Below, in pieces: positions 16,168 through 24,574 of a stretch of DNA of 53,023 bases. Each line of letters begins with the position of its first letter. Within the stretch, counting starts at the first letter, position 1. The notes beneath the pieces are model-generated. The model did no database searches. It worked only from the letters and a program-made list of their open reading frames with translations, and had not been told where the DNA came from. This stretch comes from an uncultured Lachnospiraceae bacterium (GTDB lineage: Bacteria > Bacillota > Clostridia > Lachnospirales > Lachnospiraceae): positions 1 through 53,023 of the forward strand of contig CAMWTP010000039.1 of assembly GCA_947177165.1 (NCBI GenBank), read 5' to 3'. The translations under genes were made by a program, and so were the position numbers.

Positions 16168-16434
16168 TTACACCTCCATAATAAATCCTAACCCAATAAT
16201 ATAATTTACCATACCATCAACGGACCATTCTTTCGACATACATGTATTTATAATATCAATAACATCATCTGATATATACACAGATACCGTTTCGGTAGAA
16301 AAAATATCATACTTTGGTAACATTTTTAAATTACTAGATGAAATTGCTGGAATTGTCTCTTCAATTAGATATTCCAAAGAACTATACTTTTTTTGTACAG
16401 TTTCATATAATCTCTTTTCAATTTGAATCTTCAA
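16168..16434 (-). CDS. small protein with possible tandem ribbon-helix-helix folds, cassette gene 1
   Basis: An 88-residue protein beginning at TTG, with AGGAG 5 nt upstream. Each half shows a short beta strand followed by two helices: KIQIEKRLYETVQKK in the N-half and VSVYISDDVIDIINTCM in the C-half. Ribbon-helix-helix DNA-binding proteins have this order, so a two-domain regulator is possible; the resemblance is by pattern only. It heads the five-gene cassette and could sense or repress it. Confidence 0.5.
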   Translation of the reverse strand: MKIQIEKRLYETVQKKYSSLEYLIEETIPAISSSNLKMLPKYDIFSTETVSVYISDDVIDIINTCMSKEWSVDGMVNYIIGLGFIMEV

Positions 16435-16799
16435 AATAACTCCTTTCTAAAATCATCGACGCACTTAAAGCTTCGTCCACTCTGTTTATTTTTTTAATAA
16501 TGTAGAAAAATATTCGGCAATCATCCTTTTCGAACTATCCTTTTATAAGGTATTAGTCAAAAATATGTCATTTTACCTTAATAAATCGAATACAAAGGAT
16601 TGTTTCGGTATAGCAATTTAGTTAATAAAACCTTTTGAGCATTATCTCATATTATTTTACATATCGTTACATTTTTTATCTATTATATAAATTCTATCAT
16701 ATAGAATCAGTATTTGCAATATTTAACCTTGTATTTGCACACAATTTCATTGTTTAACCCCACCCCATTTCCGCTAAACTAAATATGAGGTGACAAATC
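16435..16799. promoter_or_regulatory. AT-rich divergent regulatory region of the cassette and XRE gene
   Basis: This 365-bp stretch has no gene. It holds a perfect inverted repeat ATTCTAT-CAT-ATAGAAT (16691-16707), two direct copies of GTATTTGCA (16710-16718 and 16731-16739), and an inverted repeat TAAGGTA/TACCTTA (16546-16552, 16574-16580). On the minus strand two AAAGGAT motifs lie about 80 nt before gene 1. The palindrome is a sensible operator for the XRE repressor. No convincing consensus promoter was found for the cassette. Confidence 0.45.
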
Positions 16800-17033
16800 A
16801 TGAACAATAACCGCGAACAAGAATACAAAATGATCGGGCTGAATATAGCCTACTACCGCAAATTAAAAGGTTTAACCCAGCTGCAGCTTGCTGAATTAGC
16901 AGGCATCAGCCGCACACACATGAGCAATATCGAAGCCCCCAATATGCCAACCTCTATATCTCTGGATACCCTGATGGATCTTGCTGATGTTTTGGAAATC
17001 CCAGTCAGCACACTGCTGACCTTCAAACCATAG
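16800..17033 (+). CDS. XRE-family helix-turn-helix regulator
   Basis: A 77-residue protein made of a single Cro/CI-type DNA-binding domain: IGLNIAYYRKLKGLTQ, LAELAGISRTHMSNIE and a C-terminal helix ending PVSTLLTFKP. GAGGTGAC precedes the ATG. It is divergent from the five-gene cassette and separated from it by an operator-like region, so it probably represses the cassette, itself, or both. A strong terminator follows. Its base composition is closer to the host average than that of the cassette. Confidence 0.85.
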   Translation: MNNNREQEYKMIGLNIAYYRKLKGLTQLQLAELAGISRTHMSNIEAPNMPTSISLDTLMDLADVLEIPVSTLLTFKP

Positions 17034-17049
17034 TGCCAGCATCTTTCAT

Positions 17050-17084
17050 AAGGCGTCCGCTGTGCTGCCCCGGACGCCTTTTTT
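17050..17084 (+). terminator. Rho-independent terminator of the XRE gene
   Basis: AAGGCGTCCG (17050-17059) pairs perfectly with CGGACGCCTT (17071-17080), and the T tract continues to 17084. It isolates the XRE gene from the convergent gene at 17132. Confidence 0.85.
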
Positions 17085-17131
17085 CTGTGCAATTTTCTAT
17101 CAATATGGCTAACCTTTCGTGTTAATCCATA

Positions 17132-18715
17132 TTAGGATTCATAGTGTTCTTCACAGTACAAGGTAACGCCGACCACGGAACGCAACCCCTCTGTCGCATC
17201 TACAATTTTCATCTCTCCGCCACCCCAGTACTGCAGGGTAAAACAGTCTCCCTGATCCAGCTCACACATCAGATACTGACTGGTTTCGTCACTTCCTATA
17301 AAACACAGCGTTCCCAGTATCTCTCCAAAGAAACAAGTTCCAACCTCGCTGTAAGCTACATATTCTTCTGCATCAGAATAGATGCTGACAGATACTTCAA
17401 CATTACCGTCACTCCATCGTCCGGACATCCCGCGGATACTCTCCCATGTTACAGTGTTATCCTGCCCTATATTCCAATCGCCAGAATTGTCAATCCCCTC
17501 CGGCAAGTCCATGGCAGGAGCAGCTTCCTCGCTCTCTATGAATGCCGACGAGTCATTTTCGTCGGAAATAAAGTCCTCCAACTGCAGTTTTCCCCTCTCG
17601 CCATCCCCATTATAACTCTCAAATACTTTTAATAATAATAGAGAATAAACCAAAGCAGGCTGCTCTTCGCCATCAATGGCAGCGGTATAAATTTCAAACG
17701 TTCCTTTGTCTTCATATACCAGAAATTGTATCGTTATCAATACCTGTTCATCGCCATACATACAATTTCCATGAAATTCCACCACATCCCTGCCATCTTC
17801 CGACTCAAAATACTCCCATTCACACTCTCCGAAAAACGCATCAAACGCCTCTCTGTATGTTATATTGGGATATAATTCTGGATAGCCGTTCTTTACCATA
17901 TTAATGTAACTGTCGCCAGTTGCATAAACGATAGCAACGACAATCAGGAGCAATCCACTCAGTGCCGCGACAATGGCGAGCAACAGTCTCATTCTCGACA
18001 ACTGCAGATTACTCTTTTCGTTCTCGTAGGCATTGATCGGTGCCTCTGGAACCAGAAATTTCAGAAGACATGCCGCGATTGTTTCCCGTTCCAACACTGC
18101 CTTATAATTATCTCTTTTAGACATTATGACAGGCATACCATTTTGTACCGTAACTGTGTGTTTGCTTTTCTTTCCTGCCACACATACATCTCCATGCTCA
18201 TCCATGTAAACGCTCTTTACTGCGGCGCATTTCATCTGTCCAAGTGCATGCATCAGTGCTCTTCTGTCATTGACCTGAATATACTTCAGATATTCTTCTG
18301 CATGTACTGCCTTCCTTCCCTGTATGAATGGGAGAATGATCTCCAGGCCAATATGCAGTAGACCACAGGTAAAAAGGATGATCACAAATACCTGAAACAC
18401 AAAACTCATAATATCATCTTTTCCATCCAGTACAGATTGCAGCATATTCAACAATCCCCGTACTGTCAAAAAAGCATACACCAACATTAGTATCACCGCA
18501 ATTCTCCCGGCTGCTTTTTTCGTCTTTCCTGCCTTTTCTGTCATTTGTCTTAGCAAACCCAGATCTCCTATGCTGCCAATCCTTGGTTCTGGCGATATGC
18601 TTTTTTCTCCGCTTCTGTCATCGGCTTTTTCTACTGCCTTAGTCACTAACGCGCCACACTCTGGACAGAATCTTACATTTCCTTCGATTTCCTTTCCGCA
18701 ATTTGTACAAAACAT
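17132..18715 (-). CDS. zinc-ribbon membrane protein of unknown function
   Basis: A 527-residue protein. It starts with a zinc ribbon (CTNCGKEIEGNVRFCPECG, residues 3-21), then has a basic linker, two hydrophobic segments (about 70-90 and 105-130), a soluble domain of about 100 residues, another transmembrane segment near 245-265, and an acidic extracytoplasmic C-terminal half. Zinc-ribbon plus membrane plus extracellular domain is a common but uncharacterised clostridial architecture. GAGGAGG precedes the ATG. It follows the WYL regulator gene on the same strand by about 110 nt. Confidence 0.7.
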   Translation of the reverse strand: MFCTNCGKEIEGNVRFCPECGALVTKAVEKADDRSGEKSISPEPRIGSIGDLGLLRQMTEKAGKTKKAAGRIAVILMLVYAFLTVRGLLNMLQSVLDGKDDIMSFVFQVFVIILFTCGLLHIGLEIILPFIQGRKAVHAEEYLKYIQVNDRRALMHALGQMKCAAVKSVYMDEHGDVCVAGKKSKHTVTVQNGMPVIMSKRDNYKAVLERETIAACLLKFLVPEAPINAYENEKSNLQLSRMRLLLAIVAALSGLLLIVVAIVYATGDSYINMVKNGYPELYPNITYREAFDAFFGECEWEYFESEDGRDVVEFHGNCMYGDEQVLITIQFLVYEDKGTFEIYTAAIDGEEQPALVYSLLLLKVFESYNGDGERGKLQLEDFISDENDSSAFIESEEAAPAMDLPEGIDNSGDWNIGQDNTVTWESIRGMSGRWSDGNVEVSVSIYSDAEEYVAYSEVGTCFFGEILGTLCFIGSDETSQYLMCELDQGDCFTLQYWGGGEMKIVDATEGLRSVVGVTLYCEEHYES

Positions 18716-18825
18716 CTCTTGTCCTCCTCATACATTTCCTGTTATCTGATAGATTTCAAATAAACTCACATGAATTGTATCAAAAAGCCTGGACAGGATA
18801 TGTCCTTCACACAAATTTTTCCAAA

Positions 18826-19773
18826 TTATTTTTTTACCATCTCAACCCGATCCCCCTGGCTCCGAATCCACATCTCGATCCCGCTGCCAAACGTCTCTGC
18901 ACTGATCAGATATCTTCCCTCTTCTTCCTTCAATATCCTTGCTGTAGGTAGACGATCCAACACGGCCTCCACACTCACGCCCTGATACCAGAATTCCGTC
19001 CTCTGCAGTCGTCCTCCCTGCATAAACTGTATCCGCTTGCGGTACTCGCCTTCCTCAAAGCGGTCTTTATAGGGAATCCTGTAATGTTCCTCCAACACTT
19101 TCAATTTCCGTATCCTGTCTATTCGGTAAATAGTCGGATACTTGTCATCTGCATTTTGAAACGCTTTTTCCTTGTCGATATTCTCAATGTTTGCTGCCAG
19201 ATAGAAATAGAACTCAGAAAACATGATTGCCAGCGGCTGCACTTTCCGGTTCACAATCTTGTGATCTGTCCTTTCATATGTAATTTCAATGTTTCTGGTC
19301 TCATGGATCGCGATTCCGACATCCCACATTATATCCATAAAAACTTTTTTATGCTGCAGCTCGATATAGTGATACCGTTCATTCGCAATCAGGTCATTGA
19401 CCAGCTTACGATTTTCGGGCGGAACACAGCACGCTACCAGCCGGTCAAGCATATCCATCATTTCTGCCCTGGTGAGCGCACGGCTGTCCAGCAATATCTT
19501 TGCTACTGCCAGCACTTCCTCGTTGGAGAGCATCATCCGCCCGGAACGCTCCAGCCGATATCCGTGTTGTTTATGGTCATAGACCAATCGGTTTTTATTT
19601 CCAGTCTGCGCAAACTGTGCATCCAAATATTCCCTTATATCCTCAATATCGCGCTGGATACTCTTTTCATTCACCTGAAAAAAATTTGCTTCCTCACTTT
19701 TGTACAGCACTTTTCCCTCAGAAAGCTTGTCATACATACTGAGTATCCGAAAAATTTTATCATTTTTTACCAT
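18826..19773 (-). CDS. WYL-domain transcriptional regulator
   Basis: A 315-residue regulator: an N-terminal DeoR-like winged helix (residues 1-75, with VNEKSIQRDIEDIREYL), then a middle region and a WYL ligand-binding domain (about 145-240, containing YERTDHKIVNRKVQPLAI). The C-terminal extension (WYQGVSVEAVLDRLP) is the WCX-type subdomain. WYL regulators sense nucleic acids or nucleotides in several systems and often sit beside defence genes. GAGGAGG precedes the ATG. No obvious target gene is adjacent apart from the zinc-ribbon gene downstream. Confidence 0.88.
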   Translation of the reverse strand: MVKNDKIFRILSMYDKLSEGKVLYKSEEANFFQVNEKSIQRDIEDIREYLDAQFAQTGNKNRLVYDHKQHGYRLERSGRMMLSNEEVLAVAKILLDSRALTRAEMMDMLDRLVACCVPPENRKLVNDLIANERYHYIELQHKKVFMDIMWDVGIAIHETRNIEITYERTDHKIVNRKVQPLAIMFSEFYFYLAANIENIDKEKAFQNADDKYPTIYRIDRIRKLKVLEEHYRIPYKDRFEEGEYRKRIQFMQGGRLQRTEFWYQGVSVEAVLDRLPTARILKEEEGRYLISAETFGSGIEMWIRSQGDRVEMVKK

Positions 19774-19924
19774 GCGGGAACCTCCTCACCTTTTCTACCA
19801 ATATATCATATCACATGGACAGATTGTGTCCAATTACAAAACATTATTAAAGGACTTTAAAAAAGGAAGCAAAACAAATCTGTTTTACTCCCTCCAGACA
19901 ATACGACCCATCATATACCTGTTA

Positions 19925-20227
19925 CTACGCAATCTGATCAAGCCGCTCTTTCACTCTGCGCAGTTCACTTTCAAGTCCCTCTGCTATCCGTTTGATATTA
20001 ACACGAATTTCATTCTCAAGTGTTAAATCAATATTTGTCACCTTCTGCTTCACTTCCTGAAGGTCACTTTCCATAGTCTGCATTCTCGTTTCCATGTCCT
20101 GCATTTTGTTTTCCATGCCCTGCATTCTCGTTTCCATACCCTGCATTTCGTTTTCCATGCCCTGCATTCCTGTTTCCATACCCTGCATTTTTGATAAGAT
20201 TAAGTCAGGTTTTTCACTATCTGTCAT
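19925..20227 (-). CDS. small coiled-coil protein with heptad repeats
   Basis: A 100-residue protein whose residues 14-62 are near-identical heptads (MQGMETG, MQGMENE, MQGMETR and so on), continuing as an ordinary coiled coil to the C-terminus. It is strongly predicted to form parallel helical bundles. No catalytic or DNA-binding motif is visible, and I do not know its function. The ATG has GAGGAGG upstream. The repeats exist at DNA level as 21-bp units, so copy number may vary between strains. Confidence 0.65.
   Translation of the reverse strand: MTDSEKPDLILSKMQGMETGMQGMENEMQGMETRMQGMENKMQDMETRMQTMESDLQEVKQKVTNIDLTLENEIRVNIKRIAEGLESELRRVKERLDQIA
20079..20204 (-). repeat. six tandem 21-bp repeats within the coiled-coil gene
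   Basis: The marker TGCATT recurs at 20079, 20100, 20121, 20142, 20163 and 20184, exactly 21 bp apart, with the flanking bases largely conserved. The units encode seven-residue heptads, so gain or loss of a unit keeps frame and lengthens or shortens the coiled coil. Confidence 0.85.
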
Positions 20228-20333
20228 CGTATCCCTCCTCGTATAACTGATGTGCTGTCTGCCATTCCTAATATTATTCTAGCACAAACCAAATGCAAAG
20301 TCATTGACCGCGTAGTTAAATTACACACAGCCC

Positions 20334-20549
20334 TCAATACTCTTTCCCGATCGTCTCCACTCCATACTTCGCCTTAAACACTTCCAGATCCCTGTCATTT
20401 CTGATAAACATGACTTCCTCAAATTTTCCCGTATGAATATCCTTGAAGCCAACGACACGTTCTCCATTGCATATACTGCATTTCATTATCGGTATCTGAT
20501 TCTCCTTGTCATACGATGCTCTCTGTATTTGAGCTTTTTTCTTAAACAT
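20334..20549 (-). CDS. small conserved Lachnospiraceae protein, 71 residues
   Basis: The ATG at 20549 has GAGGA about 10 nt upstream and gives a 71-residue protein. The frame is open 28 codons further, but that part looks like noise. It contains MKCSICNGERVVGFKDIHTG and ends in KAKYGVETIGKEY. Similar small clostridial proteins are sometimes labelled aspartate dehydrogenase in databases, apparently without support. The CxxC suggests metal or redox chemistry but one pair alone is weak evidence. Confidence 0.6.
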   Translation of the reverse strand: MFKKKAQIQRASYDKENQIPIMKCSICNGERVVGFKDIHTGKFEEVMFIRNDRDLEVFKAKYGVETIGKEY

Positions 20550-20645
20550 ATACCCAGCTTCCTCTAAATATCGACGACACCGGCACTGTTCCAGCATCGC
20601 CGCAAATATATCTTTCTCTGTAACACAAAACAATAAAGCACATGT

Positions 20646-20680
20646 AAAAGGAACTGTGTAAGAAAATCCTGCACAGTTCC
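20646..20680 (-). terminator. terminator of the proB-to-proA operon
   Basis: On the minus strand GGAACTGTG (20672-20680) pairs perfectly with CACAGTTCC (20650-20658) and is followed by TTTT (20646-20649). It lies 9 bp after the stop codon of the exported protein gene, closing the seven-gene operon. Confidence 0.75.
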
Positions 20681-20688
20681 CGACACAC

Positions 20689-21462
20689 TTACAGTGATAA
20701 TTTATTCTTCAAAATATTGTAGAGATCCGCCCTTGTCTCAGCATTGTTGGTGTAATCCCTTGTGATCACAGGTGCATCCTTTGTCGGCGAAGTCGCTACA
20801 CCGATGCACTTAAACTGCCCCCATGGCAGCAGGGACGTGTCCCTATAGTAAACTTCCCATATATCCTTCTTATTCCATGTATATTTGCCCAAGAGCTTAT
20901 TTTCATTCTTGGAATAATAAAATTTTACCGGGTTTTCAGAATAATAAATCATCACCGGACGCTTGTCATAGTATGTATATATTTCCTTCCCTTCCGCATC
21001 AAAAATCTCAGGAATCCCATCACCCGTCACATCGACCAGTGCGAAGCTGCTGCTGTAGCTCTCCATAAACTCGAGCTGCATGCGGTAAGCCTCCGCAAAA
21101 TCCTCCAAATCCTCGAGCGCTTTCTGCTTCTCCGTCTTTGCAGGCTGAATCTGCGACACCATAAATGGCCCCGGGATATAGAACGTGCCGTTCAGATCCA
21201 CCTGATAAAATCCGTTGTCCGTAATCCCATATACGCGCACATTTGTAAACCGCTCGAGATACACCACCACCGGCGAAAACACGTCCGGCGTCGCGTACAC
21301 AGGCGTTCCCGATGTAGTGTACATCTCAACCATCTCAATCGGTGTCACATTAAATGCCAGCGCTGTCGTTGGCGGTTTCATCACTGCAACAGATGCCGCA
21401 GCCGCCACTAACGCCGCACAAAGCTTCAACTTTCGCAGTATCGATCCTTTTTGTCTCTTCAT
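20689..21462 (-). CDS. exported protein with SH3-like domain
   Basis: A 257-residue protein with an N-terminal signal peptide (basic start, hydrophobic LCAALVAAAASVAVM, likely cleavage near residue 36). The following region, MYTTSGTPVYATPDVFSPVV and RVYGITDNGFYQV, looks like a bacterial SH3 domain of the cell-wall binding type. The C-terminal half contains DVTGDGIPEIFD, a calcium-loop-like VCBS/FG-GAP segment. It starts 12 nt after the proA stop and is the last gene of its operon. The role is unknown; attachment to the cell wall is likely. Confidence 0.75.
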   Translation of the reverse strand: MKRQKGSILRKLKLCAALVAAAASVAVMKPPTTALAFNVTPIEMVEMYTTSGTPVYATPDVFSPVVVYLERFTNVRVYGITDNGFYQVDLNGTFYIPGPFMVSQIQPAKTEKQKALEDLEDFAEAYRMQLEFMESYSSSFALVDVTGDGIPEIFDAEGKEIYTYYDKRPVMIYYSENPVKFYYSKNENKLLGKYTWNKKDIWEVYYRDTSLLPWGQFKCIGVATSPTKDAPVITRDYTNNAETRADLYNILKNKLSL

Positions 21463-21474
21463 ACCTCATTCCCC

Positions 21475-22758
21475 CTATTGATAAATTTCCTTAAAATGAA
21501 ACTCCTTTTTCCCAGAAGCATAATCCGCAACAATCTGCCCATTTCCATAAAGCTTGTATTTGTAGGTCAGAAGCCCCTCAAGCCCCACTGGTCCCCGCGC
21601 ATGAATCTTCCCTGTGCTGATGCCTACCTCCGCGCCAAAACCGTACCGGAAACCGTCTGCAAAGCGCGTCGAACAGTTCTGATACACGCCGGCGGAATCG
21701 ACCATTCTCATGAAATACTCTGCAGCCTCCTTATCCTCCGTGATGATACAGTCTGTGTGGTGCGAACCGTATTTATTGATATGCAAAATCGCCTCATCAA
21801 TATGGTTGACTGTCTTGGCAGAAATGATAAGGTCAAGATATTCTGTTGCGAAATCCTCGTCCGCCGCAGGCTTACTGTCATACCTGTCGGTAATGTCGGC
21901 AGTGGCGCGCAGCTCTATATTGTGCGCCCGAAATGCCTCGTTCAGCCGCGGCATCAGCGCGTCAACTGCATCCGAGTGCACCAGCAGTGTCTCCACCGCA
22001 TTGCACGCTGCTGTATACTGCGTCTTGGCATCGATGATAACCGGGATTGCCTTGTCAATATCAAAGTCTTTGTCGACATAAATGTGGCAGATGCCATCCG
22101 CATGCCCCATCACTGGTATCTTGGTATTGTCCATAATATACTGTACAAAGGCATTGGAGCCTCTCGGTATCAGCAGGTCAACGGACTCATGGCACGCGAG
22201 CAGCTCTGAGATTTCATCCCTCAGCTCCGCCTGGAACAGACAGTTCTCTGGCAGTCCACTCTCCATTGCAGCCTGGTAAATCAATGAAAACAATACTTTG
22301 TTTGTATGTTTTGTCTCACTTCCGCCCTTTAAAATCGCACAGTTGCCGCTCTTGATACACAGGCAGGCAATCTGCACCAGTGCATCTGGCCTTGCCTCGA
22401 AAATCACGCCGATCACGCCGATCGGACAGCTCTCCCGCACAAGCGTAAGCCCCTCGTCGAGTTCCCGCACAAACTGCGTCTCATATACTTTGTCAGGCAG
22501 ATCAATCAGATTCTCAATCCCCTTGACCACATCAGTCAGCTTTTGTGTGTTGAATTTCAAGCGTTTTACAACTGCCTCCGGTATATCATTTTTCTCCGCC
22601 TCTGCGAGATCCTGTGCATTCGCCTTAAAAATTTCCTCCTGGTCTGCCAGCAGCGCCCTGGCGATATTTGCAAGCGCCTGATTCCTCGTTCCGGCAGACT
22701 TCGAAGCCATCAGCGTACTGTCAAGCTTCATCGCTGCTGCCTTTTCCCTTATTGTCAT
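21475..22758 (-). CDS. proA: glutamate-5-semialdehyde dehydrogenase (gamma-glutamyl phosphate reductase)
   Basis: A 427-residue enzyme that reduces gamma-glutamyl phosphate to glutamate semialdehyde with NADPH, step two of proline synthesis. Family motifs include PIGVIGVIFEARPDALVQIA, ILKGGSET, and the catalytic Cys in YQNCSTRFADG. The ATG at 22758 was preferred to one four codons upstream because GGAGAGG lies at the right distance. It belongs to the proB-led operon but is separated from proB by four other genes, an unusual arrangement for proBA. Confidence 0.95.
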   Translation of the reverse strand: MTIREKAAAMKLDSTLMASKSAGTRNQALANIARALLADQEEIFKANAQDLAEAEKNDIPEAVVKRLKFNTQKLTDVVKGIENLIDLPDKVYETQFVRELDEGLTLVRESCPIGVIGVIFEARPDALVQIACLCIKSGNCAILKGGSETKHTNKVLFSLIYQAAMESGLPENCLFQAELRDEISELLACHESVDLLIPRGSNAFVQYIMDNTKIPVMGHADGICHIYVDKDFDIDKAIPVIIDAKTQYTAACNAVETLLVHSDAVDALMPRLNEAFRAHNIELRATADITDRYDSKPAADEDFATEYLDLIISAKTVNHIDEAILHINKYGSHHTDCIITEDKEAAEYFMRMVDSAGVYQNCSTRFADGFRYGFGAEVGISTGKIHARGPVGLEGLLTYKYKLYGNGQIVADYASGKKEFHFKEIYQ

Positions 22759-22834
22759 ATCCCTCTCCATTCCTTTACCAAATCAACAGTTTCCTATTAC
22801 ACTTGCGGTGTCTTTCCGCAACTTAATTTTATTT

Positions 22835-23416
22835 TTATATCCGCAGGAAAGAATAAATAATCTCCTCCGTAACAATCTTATCCATCTTGATATCGTGCTC
22901 ATCCCTCGGTATCTCATCAATAATCTGGCAGGAATACGCCAGCGCCATTGTCGAGAGCTGCCGCCTGTTCGCAAGAAATCTGTCATAAAAACCTTTCCCA
23001 TATCCTATGCGGTATCCCGATGTATCGAAAGCCACCCCGGGCAGGATTGCCAGTGTGTCCTCCCTGGGCTGGAACTGGTAGCGCGAGCGGATATCCTCTC
23101 TCGGCTCGAGAATATCCATATACCCCCTCACAAGCTGCCTGATGGAAATCACCTGATAAAACTCCATAGTGTTTGTCAGCTTGTCAACACGCGGAAAATA
23201 AATTCGTTTTCGATGGAGCAGCGCATCCTCGAAGATTCCGCGCGTCATCACCTCCCGGCAGAAATCAGCGTAGAGCAAAATATTGTCAGCCTCCTTATAT
23301 TCCGGGGTTTTGATTACTTTTTGAACAATCGCTTCGCTCTTTGCTGCGACCTCCTCGTCGGTCAGCCCTTTCCGAACCTCAAGTATTCTCTTCCTAATCT
23401 CAGATTTGGTTTCCAT
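22835..23416 (-). CDS. 5-formyltetrahydrofolate cyclo-ligase
   Basis: A 193-residue enzyme that converts 5-formyl-THF to 5,10-methenyl-THF with ATP. The N-terminal R-x-RK-G-L pattern (ILEVRKGLTDEEV) and the C-terminal signature GYGKGFYDRFL are clear. The family is called FthC, Fau or YgfA. GGAGTG precedes the ATG. It sits 14 nt downstream of the DUF896 gene and just before proA; the formate-THF ligase at the window end belongs to the same cofactor pool. Confidence 0.9.
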   Translation of the reverse strand: METKSEIRKRILEVRKGLTDEEVAAKSEAIVQKVIKTPEYKEADNILLYADFCREVMTRGIFEDALLHRKRIYFPRVDKLTNTMEFYQVISIRQLVRGYMDILEPREDIRSRYQFQPREDTLAILPGVAFDTSGYRIGYGKGFYDRFLANRRQLSTMALAYSCQIIDEIPRDEHDIKMDKIVTEEIIYSFLRI

Positions 23417-23430
23417 TTCTTCACTCCATG

Positions 23431-23655
23431 TTACCTGCCGCTCTTGGCTCCATACTTTTTGCCGATATCTGTAATGCTTCCGTCGGCTTCCTGAATCGAT
23501 ATATTGTCAAGCTGGCTTTTCAGATTTGCACGTATATTTGCCACATACTCTGCCCGCAGTTTCGCCTGCTCCGCCTTTTCCTCCTCTGTGAGCCCTTCCG
23601 CCTGTGATTTGTGATACAACTCATTGATTCGTTTTATCTTATCCTCTATATTCAT
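23431..23655 (-). CDS. DUF896 family protein (YnzC-like)
   Basis: A 74-residue protein with the family's helical hairpin: IKRINELYHKSQAEGLTEEE followed by RAEYVANIRANLKSQLDNI. The B. subtilis relative YnzC is a small cytosolic protein of unsettled function. The ATG at 23655 with GGGG upstream was chosen over a GTG four codons earlier. It lies between nfo and fthC in the proB operon. Confidence 0.88.
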   Translation of the reverse strand: MNIEDKIKRINELYHKSQAEGLTEEEKAEQAKLRAEYVANIRANLKSQLDNISIQEADGSITDIGKKYGAKSGR

Positions 23656-23718
23656 ATTAAACCCCACACGCTGTTCTTTGCAACATAAATATCTTTTTTC
23701 ATAAAAAACTATGCGTTT

Positions 23719-24540
23719 TTACCAGCTCTTAATCATTGCGATTTCCTTCGCATACCCTTCATCGTCATTTGGCGTCTCCAATATAAAAGGCTTGTCCGCC
23801 AGAAGCGGATGCTTTGCTACTGCCCTCAGCGCCTCCGCACCAATCTCTCCGTCACCAATCTTCTGGTGGCGGTCCTTATGAGTTCCGCACCCATTCATAC
23901 TGTCGTTAAAATGAACTGCTTTCAGCCGGTCAAGCCCTATAACTGCATCGAACTGCCTGAGCACGTCATCGAGCCCGCTGACAATATCGTAACCGCCATC
24001 CCACACATGGCAAGTGTCAAAGCACACGCCAACCTTGTCTTTCAACTCCACAAGGTCAATGATTGCCCGCAATTCCTCAAAGCTCCTGCCCATCTCAGAG
24101 CCTTTCCCAGCCATCGTCTCCAGTAGAATTGTCGTGCTGTGCTCCGGTTTTAACGCACAGTTGATAGCGTCTGCAATCATGGGAATTGCCGCCTCTGCCC
24201 CTTGTCCCACATGGGAACCCGGATGAAAATTGTAGTAATTTCCCGGCAGATATTCCATGCGCTCAAGATCGTCTGCGAGCGTCTCTCTCGAAAATTTTTT
24301 GACGTTTTCCTTCTCCGCACACACATTCATTGTGTAGGGCGCATGGGCGACCAGCTTACCGAAATGATGCTCCTCCATCAATCTGCGCAGTCTCAGTGCG
24401 TCCTCCGGATCAATCTCCTTTGCCGCCCCTCCTCTCGGATTCCTCGTGAAAAAGGCAAAGGTGTTGGCTCCTAACTTCAGCGCTTCCTCTCCCATACTTT
24501 CAAATCCCTTCGACGATGACAAATGATTTCCTATATACAT
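23719..24540 (-). CDS. nfo: endonuclease IV, AP endonuclease
   Basis: A 273-residue DNA-repair enzyme that cuts 5' to abasic sites. Zn-binding segments are present in order: HLSSSKG, VAHAPYTMN, NFHPGSHVG, LLETMAGKG, CFDTCHVW, HFNDSMNGCGTHKDRH and ILETPNDD. The ATG at 24540 has AGGAG 8 nt upstream; the open frame continues further but without a site. It overlaps no neighbour, and the cls stop lies 34 nt upstream in the same operon. Confidence 0.95.
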   Translation of the reverse strand: MYIGNHLSSSKGFESMGEEALKLGANTFAFFTRNPRGGAAKEIDPEDALRLRRLMEEHHFGKLVAHAPYTMNVCAEKENVKKFSRETLADDLERMEYLPGNYYNFHPGSHVGQGAEAAIPMIADAINCALKPEHSTTILLETMAGKGSEMGRSFEELRAIIDLVELKDKVGVCFDTCHVWDGGYDIVSGLDDVLRQFDAVIGLDRLKAVHFNDSMNGCGTHKDRHQKIGDGEIGAEALRAVAKHPLLADKPFILETPNDDEGYAKEIAMIKSW

Positions 24541-24574
24541 TTCTCTCTTCTCCTTTTTCCTCATTCTCTGCACA

